Part shown: piece after piece, positions 34,144 through 43,138 of the stretch
Numbering within the stretch: position 1 is the first letter of the stretch
Layout of the letters: every line of letters starts with the position of its first letter
From: Mesonia hippocampi
GTDB lineage: Bacteria; Bacteroidota; Bacteroidia; Flavobacteriales; Flavobacteriaceae
NCBI RefSeq assembly: GCF_014197445.1
Contig: NZ_JACIFO010000001.1
Location: 248,001 to 312,000 of the forward strand
Length of the DNA stretch: 64,000 nt
Direction: 5' to 3'
The notes under the pieces: model-generated
The model's input: the letters and a program-made list of their open reading frames with translations, nothing else
Told to the model about the DNA's origin: nothing
Database searches by the model: none
Made by a program: the position numbers and the translations under genes

Positions 34144-35103
34144 TTAATTAAGGTTTAGCGTTTTATTAATATAATATCGCTTTTCGTTTTGTTGGTTTCG
34201 TAAGATAAGCTCTCCCAGAAAACCAGTAAGAAAAAACATGGTTCCCATCACCATAATAGTTAAGGCAATGTAAAACCAAGGGTTTTGCGTTACTAAAATA
34301 TCAGGGATGTTTTTCCATAATTTATAGAGTTTACTGCTTCCTACTCCTAAAGCGATAAAGAAACCGAGTACAAACATAAGTACACCCCACGCGCCAAATA
34401 GGTGCATTGGACGTTTCCCAAAGCGAGATAGAAACCAAATGGTAATTAAGTCTAGAAACCCATTTATAAAGCGTTCTGCACCAAACTTTGTTGTACCGTA
34501 TTTTCGGGCTTGATGTTGTACTACTTTTTCTCCAATTTTTCTAAAGCCTGCATTTTTTGCTAAAACGGGAATGTAACGATGCATTTCTCCGTAGACTTCA
34601 ATGTTTTTTACCACTTCTTTTTTATAAGCTTTGAGTCCGCAATTAAAATCGTGTAAATGCAAACCCGAAGTTTTTCTAGCAGCAGCATTAAAAACTTTAG
34701 AGGGGATGTTTTTGGTAAGTACATCGTCATACCTTTTTTTCTTCCAACCAGAAACTAAATCGTATCCTTCCGCTGTAATTAAGGAATATAAGGCAGGGAT
34801 TTCTTCAGGATTGTCTTGTAAATCGGCATCCATGGTAATAACTACGTCGCCTTTAGTTTTTTTAAAACCTGCGTGTAAGGCTTGGCTTTTGCCGTAATTT
34901 TGTATAAAACGAATGGCTTTTATGCGGGAATCGGTTTCTGAAAGCTCTTCTATAATTTCCCAAGAATCGTCTGTGCTGCCATCATCGATAAAAATAATTT
35001 CATAGGTAAAATTATTGACCTCCATTACCTTGGTAATCCAAGAATAAAGTTCTGGTATAGATTTTTCTTCGTTTAATAAAGGTATAACAACAGAAAGCTG
35101 CAT
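34144..35103 (-). CDS. Polyprenyl-phosphate glycosyltransferase-like GT2 protein
   Basis: The 319-residue protein has a GT2 domain: VVIPLLNEEKSIPEL at the N-terminus, IIFIDDGSTDDSWEI, then MDADLQDNPEEIP. Two C-terminal membrane helices follow (about residues 228-255 and 268-295). This is the GtrB/ArnC/DPM1 layout, which moves a sugar from a nucleotide donor to polyprenyl phosphate on the cytoplasmic face. A longer frame opens with TTG at 35109; ATG 35103 is preferred. It is 16 bases from the upstream DUF4199 gene, so the two are probably co-transcribed. The sugar is unknown. Confidence 0.85.
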   Translation of the reverse strand: MQLSVVIPLLNEEKSIPELYSWITKVMEVNNFTYEIIFIDDGSTDDSWEIIEELSETDSRIKAIRFIQNYGKSQALHAGFKKTKGDVVITMDADLQDNPEEIPALYSLITAEGYDLVSGWKKKRYDDVLTKNIPSKVFNAAARKTSGLHLHDFNCGLKAYKKEVVKNIEVYGEMHRYIPVLAKNAGFRKIGEKVVQHQARKYGTTKFGAERFINGFLDLITIWFLSRFGKRPMHLFGAWGVLMFVLGFFIALGVGSSKLYKLWKNIPDILVTQNPWFYIALTIMVMGTMFFLTGFLGELILRNQQNEKRYYINKTLNLN

Positions 35104-35119
35104 TGGCAATGGTTTAAAA

Positions 35120-35641
35120 CTAATTGTTGGGCTTTTCTTTTTTTAAGGCTAATCCTACAACTAACGATATTATAAATCCAAAAAATAAATTTTGTAACAA
35201 AGTTATGGTGCCCATAAAAAACGGCGAAGTTAGTAATTTTGTAAATTCTAAGGCATTTTCTTTATCTACTTCTGATAAATTTTGCTTTTCCATTTGTGCC
35301 AAACTGTCTTCAAGAATTGCGGTTTGATATCCTGCATCTACAAAACTATAATGAAAAAAAGCATAAATAGCCGATAATAACCCGCCTATTACCGCTACAG
35401 CAAGACCTACTTTTAAGGTTTCTTGCATAGATAAATAACCTTTGTTTTTTTGTTTGAAAAGCTGGATAGCATAGCCGAAAATTAAAACATAACTAAGTAT
35501 ATTTACCAAACTAATAGACCAATGTTGTTGTTTTATCTCAAAAGAGTAAATAAACACAAGCAACGCCATACTGTAAATAGCTAAAATACCACCAAAAGAA
35601 TAAGCAATACTTTTTAGTGGAGTGGGTTTTTGGGGTTCCAT
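35120..35641 (-). CDS. DUF4199 membrane protein
   Basis: This 173-residue protein has four membrane segments (about residues 12-33, 40-58, 72-95 and 142-165) and the acidic loop between the third and fourth that is typical of DUF4199 proteins of Bacteroidota. The function of the family is unknown. A frame extending to 35668 adds nine residues before the normal start; ATG 35641 gives the usual family length. The gene neighbours a polyprenyl-phosphate glycosyltransferase, which is the common context for this family in flavobacteria, and may affect envelope synthesis. Confidence 0.75.
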   Translation of the reverse strand: MEPQKPTPLKSIAYSFGGILAIYSMALLVFIYSFEIKQQHWSISLVNILSYVLIFGYAIQLFKQKNKGYLSMQETLKVGLAVAVIGGLLSAIYAFFHYSFVDAGYQTAILEDSLAQMEKQNLSEVDKENALEFTKLLTSPFFMGTITLLQNLFFGFIISLVVGLALKKEKPNN

Positions 35642-35722
35642 AATAACAATCTTTATAAACGAACACAATATCGCTAAAAAATACGTTTTAGCAGTATAAA
35701 AAGTAAAAATATTTAATAATAG

Positions 35723-35753
35723 TTTGCTCGTTAAATAAAAAAGAGTAAATTTG
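35723..35753 (+). promoter_or_regulatory. rpmE promoter with both boxes
   Basis: A -33 box TTTG (35723-35726) and a -7 box TAAATTTG (35746-35753), separated by 19 bases, match the Bacteroidota sigma-A consensus fully. It is the best plus-strand promoter in the window, upstream of rpmE. Confidence 0.75.
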
Positions 35754-35793
35754 CAGCCTGTAAAAGTTAACGCAGAATTAAAGACTTAAGAAG

Positions 35794-36045
35794 ATGAAAC
35801 AAGGAATTCACCCTGAAAACTATAGACTTGTAGCTTTTAAAGATATGTCTAACGAAGATGTTTTTTTAACAAAATCTACAATTAATACAAAAGAAACTAT
35901 CGAAATCGATGGGACAGAGTATCCATTGGTGAAATTAGAAATTTCTAGAACTTCGCATCCTTTTTATACAGGGAAAAAGAAGCTTATCGATTCTGCTGGA
36001 CGTATCGACAAGTTTAAAAACAAATACGCTAAATTTAAAAAATAA
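35794..36045 (+). CDS. rpmE: 50S ribosomal protein L31 type B
   Basis: The 83-residue protein begins [19 protein letters not shown] and contains [19 protein letters not shown], the hallmark of bacterial L31 type B. No CxxC zinc motif is present, so this is the zinc-independent form. L31 bridges the ribosomal subunits. The gene is alone, with a complete promoter upstream and a hairpin terminator downstream. Confidence 0.95.
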   Translation: MKQGIHPENYRLVAFKDMSNEDVFLTKSTINTKETIEIDGTEYPLVKLEISRTSHPFYTGKKKLIDSAGRIDKFKNKYAKFKK

Positions 36046-36069
36046 TTTAGTTGCTTACTATATAAGCTA

Positions 36070-36094
36070 AAGCCTCTACATTTCGTAGAGGCTT
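36070..36094 (+). terminator. rpmE terminator
   Basis: A ten-base stem AAGCCTCTAC / GTAGAGGCTT with a five-base loop, followed by TTTT, lies 25 bases after the rpmE stop. Confidence 0.85.
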
Positions 36095-36182
36095 TTCCTG
36101 TTGTAAAAAAGTAAAGCTTTTTTGGAGGTGTTGCGAAAATAATTTATTTTAGGAGCTCTTTTAAACCTAAAATTTAAATCTG

Positions 36183-37025
36183 ATGAAAAAAATATTTTTA
36201 TTTCTATTTTTAACCACCTCTGTTACTTACGCACAATTAGAAACACCAGCATCTAGCCCTAAAAGTGCTATTAAACAAATAATAGGACTTACGGAAGTGA
36301 ATATAGAGTATTCTCGTCCATCTACACAAGGAAGAGAAGTTTGGGACGGATTGGTTCCCTACGGAAAACATTGGCGTACTGGAGCAAATGAAAATACTGT
36401 AATTACCTTTAAAGATGATGTGCTTATTGGCGGAGAAAAATTAGCCGCAGGAGAATATGCAATTTATACAATTCCAAACAAAGCTAATTGGGAGGTTATT
36501 TTTTATAAAAAAGCAAACAATTGGGGGCTTCCGCAGCCTTGGGATGAAAATTTGGTAGCTTTAAGTACAGGAGTACGTGCAGAGAAATTACCTTTTCCTA
36601 CAGAAACATTTACCATTACAATTAATAACCTAACACATAATACCGCTGACATTGCGTTTATGTGGAGTGATGTTATGGCGGTTTTACCTATAGAAGTACC
36701 TACCGAAGAAAAAACAATGCACAACATAAAGGAGGTAATGAGCAAAAATCCTACTGCAGGAGATTATTATAAAGCAGCAAGCTATTTCTTAGAAGAAGGA
36801 AAAGATATGGAACAGGCTTATGATTGGCTGCTTAAAGCAACCAAAAATGAAAAAAAGACACCTTTTTACTTTTTACGAAAAAGAGCACTTGTAGAAGCAG
36901 AGCTAGGATTAAAGGAAAAAGCTATAAAAACGGCAAAACTATCTTTAGAGAAAGCTAAAAAAGCAGGTAGCGACGATTATGTGCGTTTAAATGAAGCTTC
37001 CTTAAAAGAATGGGGAGCATTATAA
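36183..37025 (+). CDS. Secreted DUF2911 protein
   Basis: The 280-residue protein has a signal peptide (MKKIFLFLFLTTSVTYAQ), then a DUF2911 domain: SPKSAIKQIIGLTEVNIEYS, REVWDGLVPYGKHWRTGANE and LAAGEYAIYTIPNK, which are conserved blocks of this Bacteroidota family. The C-terminal 80 residues are helical with TPR-like spacing (AASYFLEEGKDMEQAYDWL). The function is unknown; it is probably periplasmic. It is monocistronic, with a strong terminator downstream. Confidence 0.85.
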   Translation: MKKIFLFLFLTTSVTYAQLETPASSPKSAIKQIIGLTEVNIEYSRPSTQGREVWDGLVPYGKHWRTGANENTVITFKDDVLIGGEKLAAGEYAIYTIPNKANWEVIFYKKANNWGLPQPWDENLVALSTGVRAEKLPFPTETFTITINNLTHNTADIAFMWSDVMAVLPIEVPTEEKTMHNIKEVMSKNPTAGDYYKAASYFLEEGKDMEQAYDWLLKATKNEKKTPFYFLRKRALVEAELGLKEKAIKTAKLSLEKAKKAGSDDYVRLNEASLKEWGAL

Positions 37026-37047
37026 AGTAATATAAGTACTTTAAATA

Positions 37048-37086
37048 AAAAAAGGTTTTCTTACAGATGTTAAGAAAACCTTTTTT
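37048..37086. terminator. Bidirectional terminator
   Basis: A 16-base stem formed by A6-GGTTTTCTTA and TAAGAAAACC-T6 with a seven-base loop lies between convergent genes for the DUF2911 protein (+) and the sodium symporter (-). It should end both transcripts. Confidence 0.88.
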
Positions 37087-37123
37087 ATACTTCAGTAAGT
37101 ATAAATAAAACATAATAATCGAA

Positions 37124-38803
37124 TTATTTTTGTTTACCAATTTCTGTAACTTGTAATAAAACAGCTAATGCCATTACAAGTAGGCAACCTACCAAATTAA
37201 GCCATAAATAAGGCATCCAGTCATGCCACCAAATAAAAATAACAAGTATTTGTGTAATAATAGCCGCGATAAACGTGGCTTTGCTTTTTACATATTTTAT
37301 AAAAAACGCAAGCAGGAAAATACCCAACACGTTTCCGTAAAAAATAGATCCAATAATGTTTACTAATTGGATAAGGTTATCAAATAAATTAGCTGTACAT
37401 GCAATGCTAATGGCTAAAACTCCCCAAAGAAGTGTAAAAAGTTTAGAAGCCTTTACATAATGCTTTTCCGATTTATTAGGTGCGTTACGTTTATATAAAT
37501 CTATAACCGTAGTTGATGCCAGTGCATTTAATTCTGAAGCGGTAGAGGACATGGCTGCCGATAAAATAACTGCAAGGAGCAATCCTATTAAGCCTTTAGG
37601 CAAGTTGTTTAAAATAAAATGTATAAAAACATAATCTTTATCGTTGGTTTCTATATCAGGGTTAACCGTTGTAATTAAACGATTAGCTTCTGCTCTTAAG
37701 TTATTTTCTTTATGGGTTAATTGCTCAATTTTTTCTTTAAGTATTTTTTTATCGGCTGTTGTTTTTGCTTGGGTATAGGCTATGTTTATGCTGGATTTTT
37801 CTTTATTGTTTTGATTTAACGAATGTTGCAGGCTTTTATATTCTTCCGCGTAAGCAGAATTTTCAACCGCATTTAGTGCTGCAGGGTTAAAATTGATAGG
37901 AGAGGAGTTGAACTGATAAAAAACAAAAACCATTACACCAACCAGGAGAATAAAAAATTGCATTGGCACCTTTAAGAGTCCGTTAAAAAGCAAGCCCAAC
38001 TGACTCTCTTTAAGGGATTTTCCAGACAAATACCGTTGTACCTGACTTTGGTCGGTGCCAAAATAAGAGAGGGCCAAAAAAGTACCGCCAATAAGACCGC
38101 TCCAAACCGTATAACGGTTTTCAAAATCAAAAGAAAAATCAAGTATTTGCATTTTATCGTTAGCTCCAGCTATGCTAAGTGCGTTGCTGAAATTAATTTC
38201 TTCTGGCAAATAGCTAAGAATGATAAAAAATGCTGTAAACATTCCTATAAAAATTATTGCCATTTGTTGTTTCTGGGTAATGCTTACCGCTTTTGTTCCG
38301 CCAGAAACAGTATAAATAATTACCAAAACGCCAATAATTAAATTTAAGGTTACCAAATCCCAACCTAAGACTGCCGAAAGAACAATAGCGGGAGCAAAAA
38401 TGGTAATACCCGCCGCTAGTCCTCGTTGAATTAAAAAGAGAATAGCGGTAAGTGTACGTGTTTTTAAATCGAAACGAGTTTCTAAATACTCGTAAGCGGT
38501 ATATACATTGAGTTTATGGTAAATAGGCAAAAAAACTAAGCAAATTATTACCATGGCAATAGGGAGCCCTAAGTAAAACTGCACAAACCCCATTCCGCTA
38601 TGAAAAGCTTGCCCAGGTGTAGATAAAAAGGTAATGGCGCTGGCTTGTGTAGCCATAACAGACAACCCAATTGTCCACCATTTTGCAGAGCTTCCTCCTT
38701 TAAGGTAATCGTTTACATTTTGTTGGTTTCGGGTTTTTAAATATCCGTAAATAACAATAAAACTAAGCGTAGCAATAAGGATAATAAAATCTAACGTATG
38801 CAT
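37124..38803 (-). CDS. Sodium:solute symporter (SSS family)
   Basis: The 559-residue membrane protein has about 13 membrane segments and SSS-family blocks such as WWTIGLSVMATQASAITFLS near the N-terminus, AYEYLETRFDLKTR and SSTASELNALASTTVIDLY near residues 420-440. It imports a sugar, amino acid or other solute with sodium. A charged, helical stretch of about 60 residues (around 315-380, EKIEQLTHKENNLRAEA) sits between spans and looks like a coiled coil; this is longer than in classical members. It shares an operon with the microprotein and PIG-L deacetylase genes upstream, so a deacetylated sugar is a plausible substrate. Confidence 0.87.
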   Translation of the reverse strand: MHTLDFIILIATLSFIVIYGYLKTRNQQNVNDYLKGGSSAKWWTIGLSVMATQASAITFLSTPGQAFHSGMGFVQFYLGLPIAMVIICLVFLPIYHKLNVYTAYEYLETRFDLKTRTLTAILFLIQRGLAAGITIFAPAIVLSAVLGWDLVTLNLIIGVLVIIYTVSGGTKAVSITQKQQMAIIFIGMFTAFFIILSYLPEEINFSNALSIAGANDKMQILDFSFDFENRYTVWSGLIGGTFLALSYFGTDQSQVQRYLSGKSLKESQLGLLFNGLLKVPMQFFILLVGVMVFVFYQFNSSPINFNPAALNAVENSAYAEEYKSLQHSLNQNNKEKSSINIAYTQAKTTADKKILKEKIEQLTHKENNLRAEANRLITTVNPDIETNDKDYVFIHFILNNLPKGLIGLLLAVILSAAMSSTASELNALASTTVIDLYKRNAPNKSEKHYVKASKLFTLLWGVLAISIACTANLFDNLIQLVNIIGSIFYGNVLGIFLLAFFIKYVKSKATFIAAIITQILVIFIWWHDWMPYLWLNLVGCLLVMALAVLLQVTEIGKQK

Positions 38804-38809
38804 ATTATT

Positions 38810-38917
38810 TTATTGATAATAGTTAGTAATAAGGTAGAATGCCAAAAAATAAAAAGCATTTGCTAGAAGTACTAGGCTGTATATTTTTTTCCACTTATAT
38901 TTAGTAGGTTTACTCAT
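38810..38917 (-). CDS. 35-residue membrane microprotein between PIG-L and symporter genes
   Basis: This short gene encodes MSKPTKYKWKKIYSLVLLAN followed by a hydrophobic segment ending in YYQ: a basic N-terminus and one membrane helix of about 20 residues. Its ATG (38917-38915) overlaps the end of the PIG-L gene in an ATGAGTAA arrangement, which implies translational coupling, and it ends six bases before the symporter start. Similar tiny proteins occur at this position in other flavobacteria as far as I recall. It may be a small subunit of the symporter. Function is unproven. Confidence 0.65.
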   Translation of the reverse strand: MSKPTKYKWKKIYSLVLLANAFYFLAFYLITNYYQ

Positions 38918-41414
38918 GTTTTGGTAATGATATAAGGTTAACAAACAAACGATAAGCCCCAGAAACTCCTGCGGGAAGCTCTCTAAAAAAACTAAGCCCG
39001 GTGTAGATGTAGTTTCCTTTTCCGTAAGGAGCAATAAGTAAGCTTCCTTTTTTTGCAGATTCTCCAGCATCACTCATGGATAAAATAGGTGTAAAAGCTT
39101 TTTTATCCCAGTGTTTAGGAAAATACAATCCGCGTTCTTGTACCCAACCCGAAAAATCTTGCGGTGTTATTTTGTTAGGGGAATTAAGTACAGGATGTTT
39201 GGGAGCTAGAAACTTTACTTTTGCATTTTCATCGGTAACCCTATCTCTAGATAATTCTAAACGAAAAGGAGCGAGTTGCTCGGTTATTAAATCTTTATTA
39301 GTGTTGTATTGTACAATAAGATTTCCACCGTTTTTCACGTAGTCAAATAGTGTTTCTTGTGTGTATTTTAAAGCTTTTCGCGTATTGTAAGCCCTAATAC
39401 CAAGTATAATGGCTTGGTATTGTTTTAGTTTTTTGGAGCTTAGATTTTCTGACGATAAGATATCAACATGATAACCTATCTGTGTTAAGCTTTCAGGAAT
39501 AAGATCTCCTGCTCCCATAATATAGCCTATGTCTGTGCCTTTTTTTTCTAAAGGCAGGTTAATTACTTTAGCTTGGTTTGGAATGCTTATAATTTGGTTA
39601 GGAATGTGTTTGTAGGGAAGTTTATAGAGTTTTTTAGTATACTTACTTTCTTTGGTAATAAATTCGGCTATAAGAGGTGCTTCTGTGCTGTTATCTGTTG
39701 GTTTTATGCTAAAGCTAAATGTTTTTTCTTCTCCATTTTTAGTTAATTCTACAGGAAGTTCTGGTGGACTTACTATCCAAGATGCAGGTAGGCTAAGTTT
39801 TAGTTTGCCTTTAATGCTATCGGTATAGGTTTTTACTTTTACAGTTAGTGTTTTTGGGGTTTTATTCTCGAATAATAAAAAGTTGCTTAAAATTTCTACC
39901 GAAGCTTTAGGGACAATTGCTAGCGGTTGGTAAATTTCTCCTTCTACGGGAGAAGTGTATTTGTATTCTATCGCTTTGTTGAGTTGTATTGTTTCATCTA
40001 AAATACCAATGCTAAATGTACTTGTTAATGGAGTAGGGGTACGTGGCTTTCCAATTAATTTTTTATTGCTTACACGATACATACCTGTTGTATTTTCTTC
40101 TGTTAGCCAATATGGAGAGGTGTAATTTATGCTTGCAGGTACTTTAAAACGCTCGGTATAAACTTTGGGTTGGTTGTGAGCTAGTTTTTGGTGAGCAGTG
40201 TTTTTTACAATTTTATTTTGGTTTATTGTAATGTTTTTTAGGGTTACAGGAATGTTATTTCGGCTTATAATTTTATGTTGGATACTAATTTCTTGATTTG
40301 GATTGGCGTAAGGAATAGTGGTGGTGCTTTCGGCAAATACTCCAGCACAAGCCAATATTATTACATCGATTTCTTTTTGTTTTATAGTTCTCCAATGGGC
40401 GTTTTCTACCTTAGCAATAAGCTTTCGGATTTTAATGAGCTCGGGAATACTTTTTTCGGGTTGGGTGAAGTTGAACTTTTCGATGACTTGGGTGATAAGC
40501 TCACCTATTTTTTTACCTCCTTTTACTCGTGTCCAACTGGTGTTAATTCCTTCAAAAATATCGTTATTCTTAGGTTTTTCTCCTTTTATAATTTCTAAAT
40601 ATTCTAAACTTTCTCCTCGATTTGGACTATTTCCGAAGCCTTGCGATTTGTGTTGACTTCTGCTTAACGAAGCTATTTCTGTGTTTGATTTTCCTAAAAT
40701 AGCAGAATAAATACCAGCATCTACCGCAAGCATATCCGATTTATTTGCGGCGTCAAATTTTTCTTGACTCCCGTAAAACCACCATGAGGTATTAAAAAAC
40801 AAACGTTGGGATTGCCATGTATCATATTCTTCAACTTGTTCAGGAAATATGTTTTTATCAGCCGCTGCCGAGAATCCTTTTACACTTAATTGGGCAGAAG
40901 CAGTATGATGCCCATGAGTAATGCCTTCTTTGCGATGGTCAAACCGATTAATAATCACGTCGGGTTTAAACTGTCTGATTGTTTTTACAACATCTTCAAA
41001 AACTTTATTTTCCTCCCAGATATTAAAAGTTTCCTTTGGGTGTTTTGAGTAACCAAAATCATTAGCTCTGCTAAAGTATTGCTGGCCGCCATCAATGGTT
41101 CTTGCTGCCATTAGCTCTTCGGTTCTAATTACCCCTAGAAGCTCTCTGAGCTCTGGGCCAATTAAATTTTGCCCACCGTCACCTCGGGTAAGCGAAAGGT
41201 ATGCTGTTTGCGCATGTTTATAATTAGCATAATAGGAGATGAGTTTTGTGTTTTCGTCATCTGGGTGCGCAGCGATGTATAATACAGAGCCTAAAAAGTT
41301 TAATTTTTTTAACTTCTGATAGATTTCGGCACTTGTTAAGCTTGTGGTGTTTTGTGCTTGTAGAATGAAACAAAAACATAAGGAAAATAGGAGAAGAATA
41401 CTATTTTTCTTCAT
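38910..41414 (-). CDS. Secreted PIG-L family deacetylase, large form
   Basis: The 834-residue protein has a signal peptide (SILLLFSLCFCFILQAQ) and an N-terminal PIG-L/LmbE domain (about residues 35-290). Metal-binding AAHPDDEN (His50, Asp52, Asp53) and a later HGHHTAS motif are in place, so zinc-dependent deacetylation of an N-acetyl sugar is expected. The remaining 500 residues are beta-rich, with a NPCBM/NEW3-like segment and a C-terminal glutamine-amidotransferase-like region without obvious catalytic residues. Linkage to a sodium symporter suggests use of an amino sugar or glycan. A promoter box lies at 41448-41455. Confidence 0.87.
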   Translation of the reverse strand: MKKNSILLLFSLCFCFILQAQNTTSLTSAEIYQKLKKLNFLGSVLYIAAHPDDENTKLISYYANYKHAQTAYLSLTRGDGGQNLIGPELRELLGVIRTEELMAARTIDGGQQYFSRANDFGYSKHPKETFNIWEENKVFEDVVKTIRQFKPDVIINRFDHRKEGITHGHHTASAQLSVKGFSAAADKNIFPEQVEEYDTWQSQRLFFNTSWWFYGSQEKFDAANKSDMLAVDAGIYSAILGKSNTEIASLSRSQHKSQGFGNSPNRGESLEYLEIIKGEKPKNNDIFEGINTSWTRVKGGKKIGELITQVIEKFNFTQPEKSIPELIKIRKLIAKVENAHWRTIKQKEIDVIILACAGVFAESTTTIPYANPNQEISIQHKIISRNNIPVTLKNITINQNKIVKNTAHQKLAHNQPKVYTERFKVPASINYTSPYWLTEENTTGMYRVSNKKLIGKPRTPTPLTSTFSIGILDETIQLNKAIEYKYTSPVEGEIYQPLAIVPKASVEILSNFLLFENKTPKTLTVKVKTYTDSIKGKLKLSLPASWIVSPPELPVELTKNGEEKTFSFSIKPTDNSTEAPLIAEFITKESKYTKKLYKLPYKHIPNQIISIPNQAKVINLPLEKKGTDIGYIMGAGDLIPESLTQIGYHVDILSSENLSSKKLKQYQAIILGIRAYNTRKALKYTQETLFDYVKNGGNLIVQYNTNKDLITEQLAPFRLELSRDRVTDENAKVKFLAPKHPVLNSPNKITPQDFSGWVQERGLYFPKHWDKKAFTPILSMSDAGESAKKGSLLIAPYGKGNYIYTGLSFFRELPAGVSGAYRLFVNLISLPKHE

Positions 41415-41447
41415 ATATCAATATAATTTAAGCAGTTGTGGTTTGCT

Positions 41448-41455
41448 CAAATATA
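41448..41455 (-). promoter_or_regulatory. PIG-L operon promoter -7 box
   Basis: TATATTTG on the minus strand matches TAnnTTTG and lies 34 bases upstream of the PIG-L start codon. Confidence 0.5.
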
Positions 41456-41504
41456 CTAAAATAATGTAGAGTCTAATTTTTTTAACAGTTTAGCATTAGT
41501 TTTG

Positions 41505-42044
41505 TTATAAATTGCTGACTCCATCATCCATAACGGCATCTTTTTCTACAAGCGAAACGGGTTTTTGTAGTATTAAGTTATTAGGGTAGGTAATTAGTTC
41601 ACCTTCTGTGGTTCTTAGGTGTAATTGAAAAGCTTTTATATCTTCTATAATAGCTTCTATGGGGAAATCTTTATCATGAATTTTTATTTTATCGCCTATT
41701 TTATAAGGAAAAGAAAAAAACATAATTACTCCAGAAGTTACATTGCTAAGAATAGACCAAATTGCAAATAAGCCTATTCCTATAACAGTAAAAACCGAAG
41801 AGAAAATTAAAACAATTTGATTTACATTGGCTCCCCAAACCATAGCAATAATAAAAACAGCCACCATAATAAATAAAGCATTAATATAACGCATAACTAA
41901 ATGTATTCTAGCTATGTTTATCGAGGCTTTATTTCCTGCTTTTGTAGTAAAACTTTTTAAAAGGCTTTGGAAGATAAACAAGAGTACTAAAGCTATAAAT
42001 GTAATTAGTAACTCTTGTTGGTATGTTTTTAAAAAATTAAGCAT
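41505..42044 (-). CDS. Small mechanosensitive channel-like protein (MscS type)
   Basis: The 179-residue protein has three membrane segments (about residues 9-26, 50-70 and 77-97) and the start of an MscS beta domain (GVIMFFSFPYKIGDKIKIHD, then IEDIKAFQLHLRTTEGELIT and NNLILQKPV). It lacks the large C-terminal vestibule of E. coli MscS. It probably opens on membrane tension to release solutes. The gene ends the DUF2520-kdsC-maf operon, four bases after maf. A second MscS-type gene is at 49052. Confidence 0.8.
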   Translation of the reverse strand: MLNFLKTYQQELLITFIALVLLFIFQSLLKSFTTKAGNKASINIARIHLVMRYINALFIMVAVFIIAMVWGANVNQIVLIFSSVFTVIGIGLFAIWSILSNVTSGVIMFFSFPYKIGDKIKIHDKDFPIEAIIEDIKAFQLHLRTTEGELITYPNNLILQKPVSLVEKDAVMDDGVSNL

Positions 42045-42048
42045 GTTG

Positions 42049-42624
42049 TTAAAATGTTTTAAGTGCTTGATATAATAGGTGTATTGGCATGCCCATCACG
42101 GTATAAAAAGAACCTTCTATTTTATGGATTCCTATTTGCCCAATCCATTCTTGAATCCCGTAAGCACCTGCTTTATCAAAAGGTTGATAGTTAGAAATGT
42201 AATATGCTATTTCGGTTGCTGTTAAAGGGTTGAAATATACTTGAGTACAATCGCTTAATACGATGGTTTTCTGATTAGATTTTAAGCAAATAGCCGAAAT
42301 AACCTCATGTTTATTGCCAGATAAAGCGGCTAACATCTGTTTAGCTTCATTATCAGACTTGGGTTTACCTAAAACATTTCCTTGCTGAACAACAATGGTG
42401 TCGCCCGTAATTACTATTTGATTGTTGTTGAGCGTATATGCATCTGCCTTAAGTTTTGCTAAGTATTCGGCAATAGCTTTCCCCGATAAATCATTAGGGA
42501 AAACTTCTTCTACCTCTTGTTGTTTTACTTTAAAAGTTAAACCTAAATCGGTAAGTATCTGTTTTCTTCTAGGGGAAGTAGAACCTAAAATAAACTCGTA
42601 TTTTTTAGAAATTTCTGTTAACAT
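42049..42624 (-). CDS. maf: Maf-type nucleoside triphosphate pyrophosphatase
   Basis: The 191-residue protein has the Maf signature GSTSPRRKQIL at the N-terminus, EYLAKLKADAY, and VITGDTIVVQQGNVLGKP with the catalytic Asp. Maf proteins hydrolyse non-canonical or modified NTPs to NMP and pyrophosphate and may slow septum formation. A frame opening with GTG at 42630 adds two residues; ATG 42624 is preferred. It lies between kdsC and an MscS gene in a compact operon, an order common in flavobacteria. Confidence 0.92.
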   Translation of the reverse strand: MLTEISKKYEFILGSTSPRRKQILTDLGLTFKVKQQEVEEVFPNDLSGKAIAEYLAKLKADAYTLNNNQIVITGDTIVVQQGNVLGKPKSDNEAKQMLAALSGNKHEVISAICLKSNQKTIVLSDCTQVYFNPLTATEIAYYISNYQPFDKAGAYGIQEWIGQIGIHKIEGSFYTVMGMPIHLLYQALKTF

Positions 42625-42637
42625 AAACACTTAGGGA

Positions 42638-43138
42638 TTACCATTTTCCTTGCACTTTAAGTACTTGCTCGATAAGGTCTCTTACGCAGCCTTCTCCGCC
42701 ATTTTTATGAGAAATATAAGCCGATATGGCTTTTACCTCTGGGGCTGCATCTTGTGGGCATGTTGGCAAGGCTACCATTTTCATAGGGTGAATATCTGGC
42801 ATATCGTCGCCCATATAAGCTGTATGTGCTTTATCGATATTATAAACGTCTAAAAATTCATCTAAACAAGCTACCTTGTCGCTTATTCCTAGATAAATAT
42901 CGGTAACGCCTAAATTGCGAAGTCTTACCCTAACGCCTTCATTTTTTCCGCCAGAAATAATACAAACCGTATAGCCTTCGTTAAGGGCTTTTTTTAGTGC
43001 ATAACCATCTTTAATATTCATGCTTCTTAATAATTCTCCTTCTGAGGTTATCAAGATGTTTCCGTTTGTAAAAACACCGTCCACATCAAAAATAAAGGTG
43101 TTAATGTCGTTTAATATTTCTTTATAATTTCTACTCAT
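42638..43138 (-). CDS. kdsC: 3-deoxy-D-manno-octulosonate 8-phosphate phosphatase
   Basis: The 166-residue HAD-type phosphatase has FDVDGVFTNG (nucleophile Asp18, Asp20), the KdsC-specific short form without a cap domain, CIISGGKNEGVRVRLRNLGV with motif II Ser, and GDDMPDIHPM with motif III acids. It converts Kdo 8-phosphate to Kdo for lipopolysaccharide core synthesis; as in other KdsC enzymes the active form is a tetramer. It overlaps the DUF2520 gene upstream by 8 bases and is 13 bases from maf. Confidence 0.9.
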   Translation of the reverse strand: MSRNYKEILNDINTFIFDVDGVFTNGNILITSEGELLRSMNIKDGYALKKALNEGYTVCIISGGKNEGVRVRLRNLGVTDIYLGISDKVACLDEFLDVYNIDKAHTAYMGDDMPDIHPMKMVALPTCPQDAAPEVKAISAYISHKNGGEGCVRDLIEQVLKVQGKW

